Below are positions 42,116-50,384 of a stretch of DNA of 57,960 nt, one piece after another. Numbering within the stretch: position 1 is the stretch's first letter; each line of letters opens with the position of its first letter. Made by a program: the position numbers and the translations under genes. Source of the stretch: Gammaproteobacteria bacterium UBA6724 (GTDB lineage: Bacteria; Pseudomonadota; Gammaproteobacteria; Pseudomonadales; Azotimanducaceae); NCBI GenBank assembly GCA_002454165.1, contig DKIG01000007.1, positions 52,145 through 110,104 on the forward strand. Direction: 5' to 3'. Under the pieces are notes generated by a model. That model was not told the DNA's origin and did no database searches. It saw only the letters and a program-made list of their open reading frames with translations.

Positions 42116-43729
42116 ATGCGCACAATGAAAACACCGCAGACCCGGGCTGATTTCATTATTGTCGGGGCAGGGTCTGCGGGTTGCGTGCTGGCGAATCGGC
42201 TTTCCAAAGGGGCAAGGGTCCTGCTGATTGAGGCTGGTCCGGTAGATCACTGGTGGGACCTGCGACTTCACATGCCTGCTGCCCTGTCCAGGGTCTTGGC
42301 AGCGACTCAATATAACTGGTCTTATCGCACCGACGCCGAGCCTTTTATGAACCATCGGCTGATGCACTGCCCCCGCGGCAAGGTGCTGGGCGGTTCCTCT
42401 TCAATAAATGGCATGATATTTGTTCGCGGTCATCCTGCTGATTTTGATTGCTGGGCGGACGACTATGGTTTACCAGACTGGTGCTATGCGTCCTGCTTGC
42501 CCTTTTTCCGAAAGTCTGAAACCTGCGTTCAGGGTGATCCGCGTTACCGAGGGCAGGCTGGTCCCCTTGCCATCAGCCGAGGTGCTGCGACAAGCCCGCT
42601 CTTCCGTGCCTGGTTTGCTGCTGCTGAGCAGGCAGGCCATGCCCGTACAGGTGACTTCAATGGTGCTGACCAGGAAGGGACGGGCATATTTGATTGCACG
42701 ATTCATCGCGGCAAGCGGCAAAGCACCTCGCGGGCTTATCTCCATCCCGTCTTGCATCGGGACAAACTTTCGGTACTCAAAAACGCGCTGGTGACGAGAA
42801 TTGTTTTTGATGACACCGTAGCCCGCGGTGTGGAATTTTCTCAGCATGGCAGGTGCCAGAGGATAGATGCTGAGCAGGAGGTCATACTCTGTGCGGGTGC
42901 GATAAATTCGCCGCAGCTACTGATGCTGTCCGGGGTAGGTGACGCTGATATGCTGGCATCGCAGGGTATCCGGCTGGTCAGTCATCTTCCCGGTCTGGGA
43001 CAGAATTTGCAGGATCATCTTGAGGTATATGTGCAGTACGAATGCCTGCAACCTGTTTCCATCTATCCGATGACAAGAAGATTTCGCCAGCCGCTGGTCG
43101 GTCTTCAGTGGGGTCTCAGCAAAACCGGTCCTGGGGCAAGCAATCATTTTGAAGCGGGCGCATTTTTGCGAAGTAGTCTTGCGACCTCCTGTCCTGATCT
43201 TCAGTTTCATTTTCTGCCAGTCGCAATGAATTATGACAGCAAAGATCACTATCCGGGTCATGGTTTCCAGGTGCATGTGGGACCGATGAAACCCTCAAGC
43301 CGTGGTAGCGTCACACTGAGGTCTTCAAACCCTGCCGATGCTCCCCGTATTCAATTCAATTACAACGCAACGGAGGATGATCGTCAGGTGATGCGGGAAG
43401 GCATAGAGATGGTCCGAGATATTGTGGCACAGGGTGCTTTTGCTTCCTTCCGAGGCAGAGAATTGAAGCCCGGGTGGCGGCTGAAGACCGGGCGCGATTT
43501 TGACAGATTCGTCCGTCAATACGCCGAGAGCGCATATCATCCGGCGTCAAGTTGCCGAATGGGCGTTGATGCCGGGTCAGTGGTCAATACCCATGGCAAG
43601 GTTTACGGCACCGAGGGTCTGAGAGTTGTTGACGCATCCATCATGCCCGAGATCACCAATGGCAACCTGAACGCACCGGTCGTGATGATGGCGGAAAAAA
43701 TTGCTCAGACAGCCCTGAGCGGCTCGTAG
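42116..43729 (+). CDS. GMC family FAD oxidoreductase (choline dehydrogenase-like)
   Basis: An FAD-dependent alcohol dehydrogenase/oxidase of about 537 residues. The dinucleotide motif GAGSAGCVLANRLS is at the start. GMC signatures are GKVLGGSSSINGMIFVRG and GAINSPQLLMLSGVG. The catalytic His region near the end is YHPASSCRMG with a second site at NGNLNAPVVMMAEKIA. The ATG at 42116 is preferred: AAGGAGA lies 10 bases upstream, whereas the GTG at 42107 is too close. Substrate unknown; neighbours suggest a primary alcohol. Confidence 0.92.
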   Translation: MRTMKTPQTRADFIIVGAGSAGCVLANRLSKGARVLLIEAGPVDHWWDLRLHMPAALSRVLAATQYNWSYRTDAEPFMNHRLMHCPRGKVLGGSSSINGMIFVRGHPADFDCWADDYGLPDWCYASCLPFFRKSETCVQGDPRYRGQAGPLAISRGAATSPLFRAWFAAAEQAGHARTGDFNGADQEGTGIFDCTIHRGKRQSTSRAYLHPVLHRDKLSVLKNALVTRIVFDDTVARGVEFSQHGRCQRIDAEQEVILCAGAINSPQLLMLSGVGDADMLASQGIRLVSHLPGLGQNLQDHLEVYVQYECLQPVSIYPMTRRFRQPLVGLQWGLSKTGPGASNHFEAGAFLRSSLATSCPDLQFHFLPVAMNYDSKDHYPGHGFQVHVGPMKPSSRGSVTLRSSNPADAPRIQFNYNATEDDRQVMREGIEMVRDIVAQGAFASFRGRELKPGWRLKTGRDFDRFVRQYAESAYHPASSCRMGVDAGSVVNTHGKVYGTEGLRVVDASIMPEITNGNLNAPVVMMAEKIAQTALSGS

Positions 43730-43776
43730 AAAACAGCTCTGATTATAGATGATGACGCTATCTATCGGTTATCGGA

Positions 43777-44859
43777 TTATGAAATCTCCAACACCGAGCG
43801 CGCCACCTCACCTGCCTTCATTGATCGAAAGGCTTCATTCACATCTTCAAGTTGTAATCTTCTGGAAACGAGTCCCGTGAGATCAAGTTTCTCTTGCAAA
43901 AATAGATCAATAAGTTTCGGCATGTGCTCACGAAAATTGGCAGAGCCGTACATGCAGCCAAGCAGTTTTTTCTCCTGTAGAAAGGCAGGTCCTGGCACGC
44001 TGATTTCTGAACCATGCGGATGCATACCAACGATGACGCAGGTGCCGCCGGGGCGGATGATGTTGAATGCCTGGGTTGCGGCAGCGGGAACGCCTATCGC
44101 CTCAAAGGAATATTCCACGCCACTGCTCTGAGTGATGTCACGAATGGCTTCCACCAGGTTTTCCGTATCTTTTGAGTTGATGGTATGGGTCGCGCCAAAA
44201 CTGGTTGCCAGTTCCAACTTTGAGTCAATGATGTCAATAGCAATGATTTTTGCGGCGCCAGCAATGCGACATCCCTGGATGATGTTTAGCCCGATACCGC
44301 CACAGCCGATCACCGCTACTTCTGAACCGCCAGGCACTTGCGCCGTATAAAGCGCGGCGCCGACTCCAGTCATCACGCCACAGCCAATTAATGCCGCTTC
44401 TGCCATAGGTAGTTCGTCTGGAATTTTTACTACACCGTTTTCTGATGTCACCATCATCTCTGCAAATGAGCCGACGGAGGCGAACTGTAAAACAGGCTTA
44501 CCTTTCCATTGTAGTCGCGTAGTTGACGCCAGGCCGACGGCGGGGTCGTTACACAGGTTGGGACGCCCGCCCAGGCAGTAGTAGCACTTGCCGCAAAAGG
44601 GACGGAAGCTCATGATGACTCTGTCCCCCGGTGCCACATAGGTCACGCCCTCGCCTATGGCTTCAACCACGCCAGCAGCTTCATGCCCCAGGACGCAAGT
44701 CATGGGCAGGGGCCACAAGCCATCCACAAAGTGCAGGTCCGAATGACACACACCAGAACAGGAGGTTCTCACCAGAACCTCCCCGACCCGGGGGTCAATA
44801 ATATCCACATCTTCAATGGTCAGTGGCTGGTTGGCTTCCTCAAAAATTGCTGCTTTCAT
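43777..44859 (-). CDS. Zinc-dependent alcohol dehydrogenase (copy 1)
   Basis: A 360-residue medium-chain dehydrogenase/reductase. Catalytic zinc is bound by Cys and His in CSGVCHSDLHF and GHEAAG; four structural-zinc Cys are in FCGKCYYCLGGRPNLC. The NAD motif is VIGCGGIGLN and the acidic residue after it (IIAIDIIDSK) points to NAD rather than NADP. The ATG at 44859 (MKAAIFEEAN) has AGGAG upstream; the longer open frame has no homology. A paralogue lies at 46844-47929. Substrate not determined. Confidence 0.93.
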   Translation of the reverse strand: MKAAIFEEANQPLTIEDVDIIDPRVGEVLVRTSCSGVCHSDLHFVDGLWPLPMTCVLGHEAAGVVEAIGEGVTYVAPGDRVIMSFRPFCGKCYYCLGGRPNLCNDPAVGLASTTRLQWKGKPVLQFASVGSFAEMMVTSENGVVKIPDELPMAEAALIGCGVMTGVGAALYTAQVPGGSEVAVIGCGGIGLNIIQGCRIAGAAKIIAIDIIDSKLELATSFGATHTINSKDTENLVEAIRDITQSSGVEYSFEAIGVPAAATQAFNIIRPGGTCVIVGMHPHGSEISVPGPAFLQEKKLLGCMYGSANFREHMPKLIDLFLQEKLDLTGLVSRRLQLEDVNEAFRSMKAGEVARSVLEIS

Positions 44860-45054
44860 TGGCTCCTGCCTTTTTGTTAAAACACTGTTTTGCCAAAGAT
44901 TTCGCCTCTGTTCAGACGATTGCTTCAGGATGATTAACCGATCGTCCATTGTAAAGTGGCATGAACGGTTGACAAGACCCGCCAGAAGCCGAACACTGTC
45001 CACATTCTTCCTGGTTATTACAACAGTTGATTGCCCTCATCCTGGTTACTATTA

Positions 45055-45393
45055 ATGTCAAGGCTCCCAATCTATAAAGTGGTCTTCCTCAATCTGGGGC
45101 AGATTTATGAAGTGTACGCCCGCCAGATATACCAGTCTGATCTTTACGGTTTTATTGAAATAGAAGAACTGGTGTTTGGTGAACGTTCCGGGATGCTGGT
45201 TGATCCGGTGGAGGAAAAGCTTAAATCCGAATTTGAAGGGGTGAAACGGAGTTACATCCCCATGCACGCCGTGGTCAGGATTGATGAAGTGTCAAAGGAA
45301 GGCGTGGCATCCATCACCGAAGCCAAAGAGAGCAATAATGTGTCCCCATTTCCGGTACCTGCATTTACTCCAAAGGGTAGCCAAACGGATTAG
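45055..45393 (+). CDS. DUF1820 family protein
   Basis: A 112-residue cytosolic protein of a conserved proteobacterial family of unknown function. Family pattern: IYKVVFLNLGQIYEVYAR, SDLYGFIEIEELVFGER and the long conserved KSEFEGVKRSYIPMHAVVRI followed by EVSKEGVA. The tail is Pro/Ser-rich. The chosen start is ATG 45055, where the family begins; an upstream ATG at 45031 would add 8 residues. It stands alone on the plus strand between two unrelated units. Confidence 0.85.
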   Translation: MSRLPIYKVVFLNLGQIYEVYARQIYQSDLYGFIEIEELVFGERSGMLVDPVEEKLKSEFEGVKRSYIPMHAVVRIDEVSKEGVASITEAKESNNVSPFPVPAFTPKGSQTD

Positions 45394-45553
45394 TTATTCT
45401 GAGCTGAATTTCTGGTGCCATTAACAAATAGGATAGCGATGCGACGCAATAGCCAAAAAGGGGTGATGTTGGTTCCAGTCGCCAGAACGTCTCCCCCTCT
45501 GCAGAGGTGATCAATGATGCGACAATTGATCCCGCACAAGCCACTGAATAGTA

Positions 45554-46447
45554 ATGCATCAACAAACACGAATTGTTAAAGATGATTGTTTGCGGTGGTT
45601 GTGCAACACCGAAGAACAAATAAATCTGACTTTTTTTGACCCGCCTTTTAATCAGGGACGGTTTTATCGTCATTATGACGATAATCAAGAAAAGGATTCT
45701 TATTGGGAATGGATTACCGATGTCTTGTCAGCATTGCGGGCGAGAACACAAAAAGGTGGCGTAGTTTATTTTATGCACCGTGAAAAAAATGCAGAGTTTG
45801 TTTTGACCGCATTACGACAGGCGGGCTGGACCTTCCAAAACCTTATTGTTTGGAAAAAGATGGCATCAGCGGTGCCCTGTACAAATAAATTCGGAAAGCA
45901 TTATCAAATCATTGTGTTAGCCACAAACGGTGCGCAATCAAAAGTGTTTCATAAGTTGCGAATTGACCCGCCACTGATGCCACATCAGAAATATGCGCGT
46001 AAAACCGGACTTTATGTCACTGATGTATGGGATGACATTCGTGAATTAACATCGGGGTATTTTGCTGGCAAGGAACCGATGAGAACCACTGAGGGAGAAC
46101 GTTTTCATAAACAACAATCGCCAATTGCATTACTACTGAGAATTATCTTATCGTCATCAAACAAAGGCGATATGGTGTTTGATCCATTTGCTGGCACCGG
46201 CACGACGCTTGTAGTAGCTAAACAACTGAAACGAAAATCCATCGGCGTGGAAATTGACCCGCAAAATATCAGCCGCACCGAAGAAAGAATAAACGAATTA
46301 CGCACCTCCGATCGCGTGGAGAAATTTTTTCACTATTATCGCCATACCGAAAATATCGACGCGGTTTGGGGTAAATCCGATGAAAACATATTCACAGAAT
46401 TCACAGAAGCCGGAGCCGATGACCTCTTCCGCATAGCATCTGTTTAA
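45554..46447 (+). CDS. Orphan DNA methyltransferase, beta class (N4-cytosine or N6-adenine)
   Basis: A 297-residue DNA methyltransferase with motif IV DPPF at residues 29-32 before motif I FDPFAGTGTT near residue 212, the order of the beta class. DPPF allows either N4-cytosine or N6-adenine methylation; the target site cannot be read. No restriction endonuclease is recognisable next to it, but a further 115 codons stay open in the same frame after its TAA. AT content is higher than that of the surrounding metabolic genes, a sign of transfer. Confidence 0.9.
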   Translation: MHQQTRIVKDDCLRWLCNTEEQINLTFFDPPFNQGRFYRHYDDNQEKDSYWEWITDVLSALRARTQKGGVVYFMHREKNAEFVLTALRQAGWTFQNLIVWKKMASAVPCTNKFGKHYQIIVLATNGAQSKVFHKLRIDPPLMPHQKYARKTGLYVTDVWDDIRELTSGYFAGKEPMRTTEGERFHKQQSPIALLLRIILSSSNKGDMVFDPFAGTGTTLVVAKQLKRKSIGVEIDPQNISRTEERINELRTSDRVEKFFHYYRHTENIDAVWGKSDENIFTEFTEAGADDLFRIASV

Positions 46448-46792
46448 CGACATGCCACTAGTACTGTTCTTGATTTTGATCGGAAGCAGGAGCACTTTTC
46501 CAAAATCAAAAAGAATAAAGACGCTTCGGTCAGTACACGAATCATGTTCGAAGTCATTAACGAGGTGAATGTGCTTGATTCAAATCAATACCCTACAATT
46601 AAAGATAATACCTTGAATATGATTGTGCCGGGATGCCCGGAGCAGGATTATGGCAAACCAGAGCAAGACGCCATTGAAAAGATGGAGGTTGCTTTCGGTA
46701 GCAAACGGAATTGTCTGCCTGATGATTTAACAGTCACGAAACTGAAGCATTTAAGAAACGGACCCTTTGTTTTGTTCACAACTAATATCTAA
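46448..46792 (+). pseudogene. Decayed or unrecognised ORF in frame behind the methyltransferase
   Basis: The methyltransferase frame continues for 114 codons after its stop without another stop, ending at 46792. The only good start is ATG 46544, giving an 82-residue product (MFEVINEVNVLDS...). The 32 codons before it also read like protein (for example DFDRKQEHFSKIKKNKD). It may be the remnant of a restriction enzyme or of a fused C-terminal domain cut by a nonsense mutation. No family is recognised. Confidence 0.4.
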
Positions 46793-46843
46793 ACATCAAT
46801 ATCGTCTTTATCCTTTGTCCCACAAAATATCAGTGAGATCCTT

Positions 46844-47929
46844 ATGAAAGCAGCCGTATTGCGAGAAATAAACAAGCCACTTGAAATTGAAGATGTGCAG
46901 GTATCAAAACCCGGTCCTAGAGAGGTTTTGGTGAGGCCAGTGGCGGCTGGTGTCTGCCGCAGCGATCTTCATTTTATGGACGGCTCCTATCCCTATATGC
47001 TTCCCACCATTCTGGGGCATGAAAGTGCTGGCGTTGTGGAAGAGGTAGGGGCAGATGTCATCTATGTGAAAAAGGGCGACCATGTTATTACTTGCTTGTC
47101 CGCCTTTTGCGGACATTGCGACAAATGCCTCACAGGACACCTGTCACTTTGCCAGAGCCCGGAGGTTTCCCGGAGCGAAGGTGAGCAGACTCGCCTGCAT
47201 CAAAATGACCAGCCGATACATCAATTCCTGAATCTGTCCTCCTTCGCGGAGTTGATGCTTATTCATGAACATGCGCTAGTAAAAGTTCGTGAAGATATGC
47301 CTTTTGACCGGGCGGCGCTTATCGGCTGCTCTACCACAACAGGTGTAGGTGCTGTGTTCCATACTGCTGGTGTTGAACCGGGTTCAAAGGTCGCCGTAAT
47401 TGGCTGTGGCGGCGTTGGTTTGGCGGCGATTAACGGTGCCGCCATTGCCGGAGCGGGGCAGATTATTGCTGTTGACAAGGTTGAGTCCAAACTTGAGATA
47501 GCCCGCTCTCTTGGCGCTACTCATACTGTTAATGCCGGATCTAATGATGCAGTGGGTGAAGTGAAGGAGCTGACTCAGGGCGGCTGTGATTATACTTTTG
47601 AGGCTATCGGCCTCAAGGCGACAACTGAACAGGCTTTTCAAATGTTGGCGAATGGCGGCACGGCAACGATCATTGGCATGATTCCCATAGGTACCCAGAT
47701 TGAACTGCACGGCGTGGAATTCCTGATGGAAAAGAAAATTCAGGGTTCCAATATGGGCTCTAACCGCTTCCGAGTGGACATGCCGAGATTTGTGGACTTT
47801 TATCTGTCTGGCAAACTGCTACTTGACCAAATTATATCCAGGCACATAACATTGAGCGATGTGAACGATGCGCTAACAGCGCTGAAAATTGGCGAGGAAA
47901 CACGCCACATCATCATGTTTGATCAATAG
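46844..47929 (+). CDS. Zinc-dependent alcohol dehydrogenase (copy 2)
   Basis: A 361-residue paralogue of the enzyme at 43777-44859, on the opposite strand. Catalytic zinc region AGVCRSDLHF and GHESAG; structural zinc FCGHCDKCLTGHLSLC; NAD motif VIGCGGVGLAA followed by IIAVDKVESK. Of the two, this copy has His for one of the residues around the structural zinc loop, so the substrate or stability may differ. It is followed 60 bp later by a biotinyl-domain gene, then an alpha-hydroxy-acid dehydrogenase. Confidence 0.93.
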   Translation: MKAAVLREINKPLEIEDVQVSKPGPREVLVRPVAAGVCRSDLHFMDGSYPYMLPTILGHESAGVVEEVGADVIYVKKGDHVITCLSAFCGHCDKCLTGHLSLCQSPEVSRSEGEQTRLHQNDQPIHQFLNLSSFAELMLIHEHALVKVREDMPFDRAALIGCSTTTGVGAVFHTAGVEPGSKVAVIGCGGVGLAAINGAAIAGAGQIIAVDKVESKLEIARSLGATHTVNAGSNDAVGEVKELTQGGCDYTFEAIGLKATTEQAFQMLANGGTATIIGMIPIGTQIELHGVEFLMEKKIQGSNMGSNRFRVDMPRFVDFYLSGKLLLDQIISRHITLSDVNDALTALKIGEETRHIIMFDQ

Positions 47930-47989
47930 CAGGGTTGTTGGCGACTGTTGACGATTGTCTGTGATTGTTTGGGACAAGAAAAAAAGGCT

Positions 47990-48220
47990 ATGGCAAAGGT
48001 TGAAATCAGATCTGAAGTCACCGGAAAAGTTTGGAAAATTGAAGCGAGCCTGGGTGACCAGCTCCGGGAAGATGACACTATTCTTGTCTTGGAATCCATG
48101 AAGATGGAAATACCTATTGAATCTGGTTACGACGGAAAATTGGTAGAACTGCTGGTGAAGGAAGAAGATCTGGTGGAAGAGGATCAGTTGGTGGCGATAC
48201 TCGACATCAGTGAGCGATGA
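47990..48220 (+). CDS. Stand-alone biotinyl/lipoyl carrier domain
   Basis: A 76-residue protein consisting only of a biotinyl domain. The modification site is the Lys in ESMKMEIP, a canonical biotin-attachment motif, and the flanking beta strands (GKVWKIEASLGDQLREDD, then KLVELLVKEEDLV) complete the barrel. Start 47990 (MAKVEIRSEV) has AAAAAGG upstream. No carboxylase or transcarboxylase subunit is adjacent; its partner enzyme must be elsewhere, or it serves the nearby catabolic genes. Confidence 0.85.
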   Translation: MAKVEIRSEVTGKVWKIEASLGDQLREDDTILVLESMKMEIPIESGYDGKLVELLVKEEDLVEEDQLVAILDISER

Positions 48221-48299
48221 TAAACTTGATGCCGCATTAGTGAGCAGGTGTTAGCGAGCGGGTGATGGGGTGCATGATCACTTGCAAGTGGGCTAGTCA

Positions 48300-49448
48300 A
48301 TGAATACATATTTTGATCGACGTTATCCAGACATCTCTGATCTCAAGAAAAAGGCTAAAAAACGCATCCCCCGCTTTGCCTTTGATTATCTTGAGGGTGG
48401 TTGCAACCAGGAACATGGCATTGTACGAAATCGGCAAGCCCTGGCGGCGGTGCGACTCAAACAACGACAGTTACAACCAAGAATCATTCCTTCGCTTTCC
48501 TGTGAAATCTTGGGTCGTCCCTACAGCGCGCCATTCGGCGTAGCGCCAGTGGGGTTACAGGGTCTCATGTGGCCCCGGACGCCAGAAATCCTGGCACGAG
48601 CCGCAACCGATCTCAACATACCCTTTGTTTTGAGCACCGTCTCATCTAGTAGCCTTGAGCGTGTCGCGGAAGTTTCAGACGGTCACGCCTGGTTCCAGTT
48701 GTATAATCCGACCGACGATAAAATTCGCGATGATTTGTTTCGTCGTTTAGAAGCTGCCAGGTATGAGGTGCTGGTGGTCACAGTTGATGTTCCGACCTTC
48801 GGCTTTCGTCCGAGAGACATTCGTAACGGCTTGTCAATACCACCACGCATGACGATAAAAAATCTCCTTCAAATGCTTTCAAAGCCTCAATGGTTTATAT
48901 CCACAGTCTTGGCTGGAAAGCCACAACTACAAACACTATTACCCTACATGCCGGGAAATAAATCTGGTGCTGGGCTCGCCGCTTTCATGGACAAGACGCT
49001 TATGGGTCCCGTTGATGCAGAAGGCTTGAAGGAGATTCGTGATCGCTGGCAGGGAAAATTGGTCGTCAAGGGACTGCTGAGCACACAAGATGCCGAAGAG
49101 GCTGTTGCTATAGGTGCCGATGCGATTGTGGTTTCAAACCACGGCGCGCGCCAAATTGACGTGGGCGAAGCACCGATTCAACCTCTGTTGCGCATTGCTG
49201 ATCTAGTGGCTGGTCGTATTGAAGTTTATATGGATAGTGGTGTCAGAACAGGACCTGACATTGCCTGTGCCATCGCATGTGGCGCGGATTGTGTGTTCCT
49301 TGGGCGGGCGTTTGTTTACGGGGTCGGTGCCCTGGGCGAACGGGGTGGCATACACACGATTAACTCTCTAAAAATGCAGTTGGAACAGGTCATGGCTCAG
49401 CTGCGTTGCGCAACACCGTCCGATCTTGCTAACTGCCTGGCTGATTGA
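48300..49448 (+). CDS. FMN-dependent alpha-hydroxy-acid dehydrogenase
   Basis: A 382-residue TIM-barrel flavoenzyme that oxidises L-2-hydroxy acids such as lactate, glycolate or mandelate. FMN-domain features: FAFDYLEGGCNQE near the start, APVGLQGLMWP, TVDVPTFGFRPRDIRNG, and the active-site segment SNHGARQID, where the His acts as base (Ala replaces the usual second Gly). The phosphate site is DSGVRTGPDIACAIACGAD. Its closest role cannot be fixed. It follows the biotinyl-domain gene on the plus strand. Confidence 0.92.
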   Translation: MNTYFDRRYPDISDLKKKAKKRIPRFAFDYLEGGCNQEHGIVRNRQALAAVRLKQRQLQPRIIPSLSCEILGRPYSAPFGVAPVGLQGLMWPRTPEILARAATDLNIPFVLSTVSSSSLERVAEVSDGHAWFQLYNPTDDKIRDDLFRRLEAARYEVLVVTVDVPTFGFRPRDIRNGLSIPPRMTIKNLLQMLSKPQWFISTVLAGKPQLQTLLPYMPGNKSGAGLAAFMDKTLMGPVDAEGLKEIRDRWQGKLVVKGLLSTQDAEEAVAIGADAIVVSNHGARQIDVGEAPIQPLLRIADLVAGRIEVYMDSGVRTGPDIACAIACGADCVFLGRAFVYGVGALGERGGIHTINSLKMQLEQVMAQLRCATPSDLANCLAD

Positions 49449-49519
49449 TGAGCACTTTTAGGCAACTCTATTAGTGATGCACCAGAGCAATATCGGTGCT
49501 TCTTTTTTGCCGATTCAAA

Positions 49520-50308
49520 TCAATTGCCTGTGAACTCCGGGTCGCGATTTTCAAAAAATGCCTTGATGCCTTCGGTGCGGTCTTCCGTGCCAGCCGTCAG
49601 AATATTTTGATCTGCATCCATGTGCACCATGGCATCATCGCCTGCCGAGCTGACCGCATTGATACTCTGCTTAATCATTTGTACGGCGGCGGGTGGTCGG
49701 GCGGCATATCTTTCCGCTAGGGCAAGAGTCATGCTTTCAAGCTCCGCTATCGGTACTATGTCGTCAAGAAATCCCCACTCCTTTAATGCCTGGGCATCTT
49801 CCTTTTCCCCCAGCATAACCATTCGTTTTGCTCTGGCGGGTCCAATCAGTCTGATGCAGAGAGGGAGAGAATGCCACATCAGGTTCATGCCCAGTTTGAC
49901 CTCGGGATAGCCGCAAAAACAATCGTCAGCACCAATGCGGAAGTCGCAAGCCGTCGTGATACAAGCACCGCCGCCGAGTGCAGCACCATGAATGGAGGCG
50001 ATGGTGACCTGGTGTATCTCGGTAATTGCCCGGATCATCCTTGCGCCTAGGGCAGCATCTCTGCGTCGCATTACAAGGTTTGGTACCGGTTCCCGTGGTG
50101 GTTGTTTCAGATCTACACCCGCGCTGAAATGTTTGCCCGCGCCCCTGAATATGACGACCCGTGTCTGTTCATCATGCAGGAAGGCGCGCGCGGCCTCTTC
50201 AATCTCTTCCATGATGCAAGTGTTAAGCGCGTTCAGAGCCTCGGGACGGTTGAGCGTCAGAGTCGCAACTGATCCTTGTTTGTCAATGAGAAGATGTTGA
50301 TAGGGCAT
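49520..50308 (-). CDS. Enoyl-CoA hydratase/isomerase family protein
   Basis: A 262-residue crotonase-fold enzyme that hydrates or isomerises an enoyl-CoA. The oxyanion hole is formed by GKHFSAGVDL and by GAALGGGACITTACDFRIGA; a Glu in GYPEVKLGMN is at one of the two usual catalytic positions. The C-terminal helical tail includes RPPAAVQMIKQSINA. Together with the acyl-CoA ligase and dehydrogenases around it, it suggests fatty-acid or alcohol catabolism. It is convergent with the FMN dehydrogenase. Confidence 0.92.
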   Translation of the reverse strand: MPYQHLLIDKQGSVATLTLNRPEALNALNTCIMEEIEEAARAFLHDEQTRVVIFRGAGKHFSAGVDLKQPPREPVPNLVMRRRDAALGARMIRAITEIHQVTIASIHGAALGGGACITTACDFRIGADDCFCGYPEVKLGMNLMWHSLPLCIRLIGPARAKRMVMLGEKEDAQALKEWGFLDDIVPIAELESMTLALAERYAARPPAAVQMIKQSINAVSSAGDDAMVHMDADQNILTAGTEDRTEGIKAFFENRDPEFTGN

Positions 50309-50384
50309 GGCTTGTCACTAATAGTTCGTGATTGATTGCCATTTAACGACACACGTTTAACGCCTGTGCGGAAAACGCCACCGG

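Noticed and set aside
44860..45003. Longer start of the zinc alcohol dehydrogenase
   Set aside because: No homology in the extension, whereas the ATG at 44859 has a good AGGAG and the conserved MKAAIFEE start.
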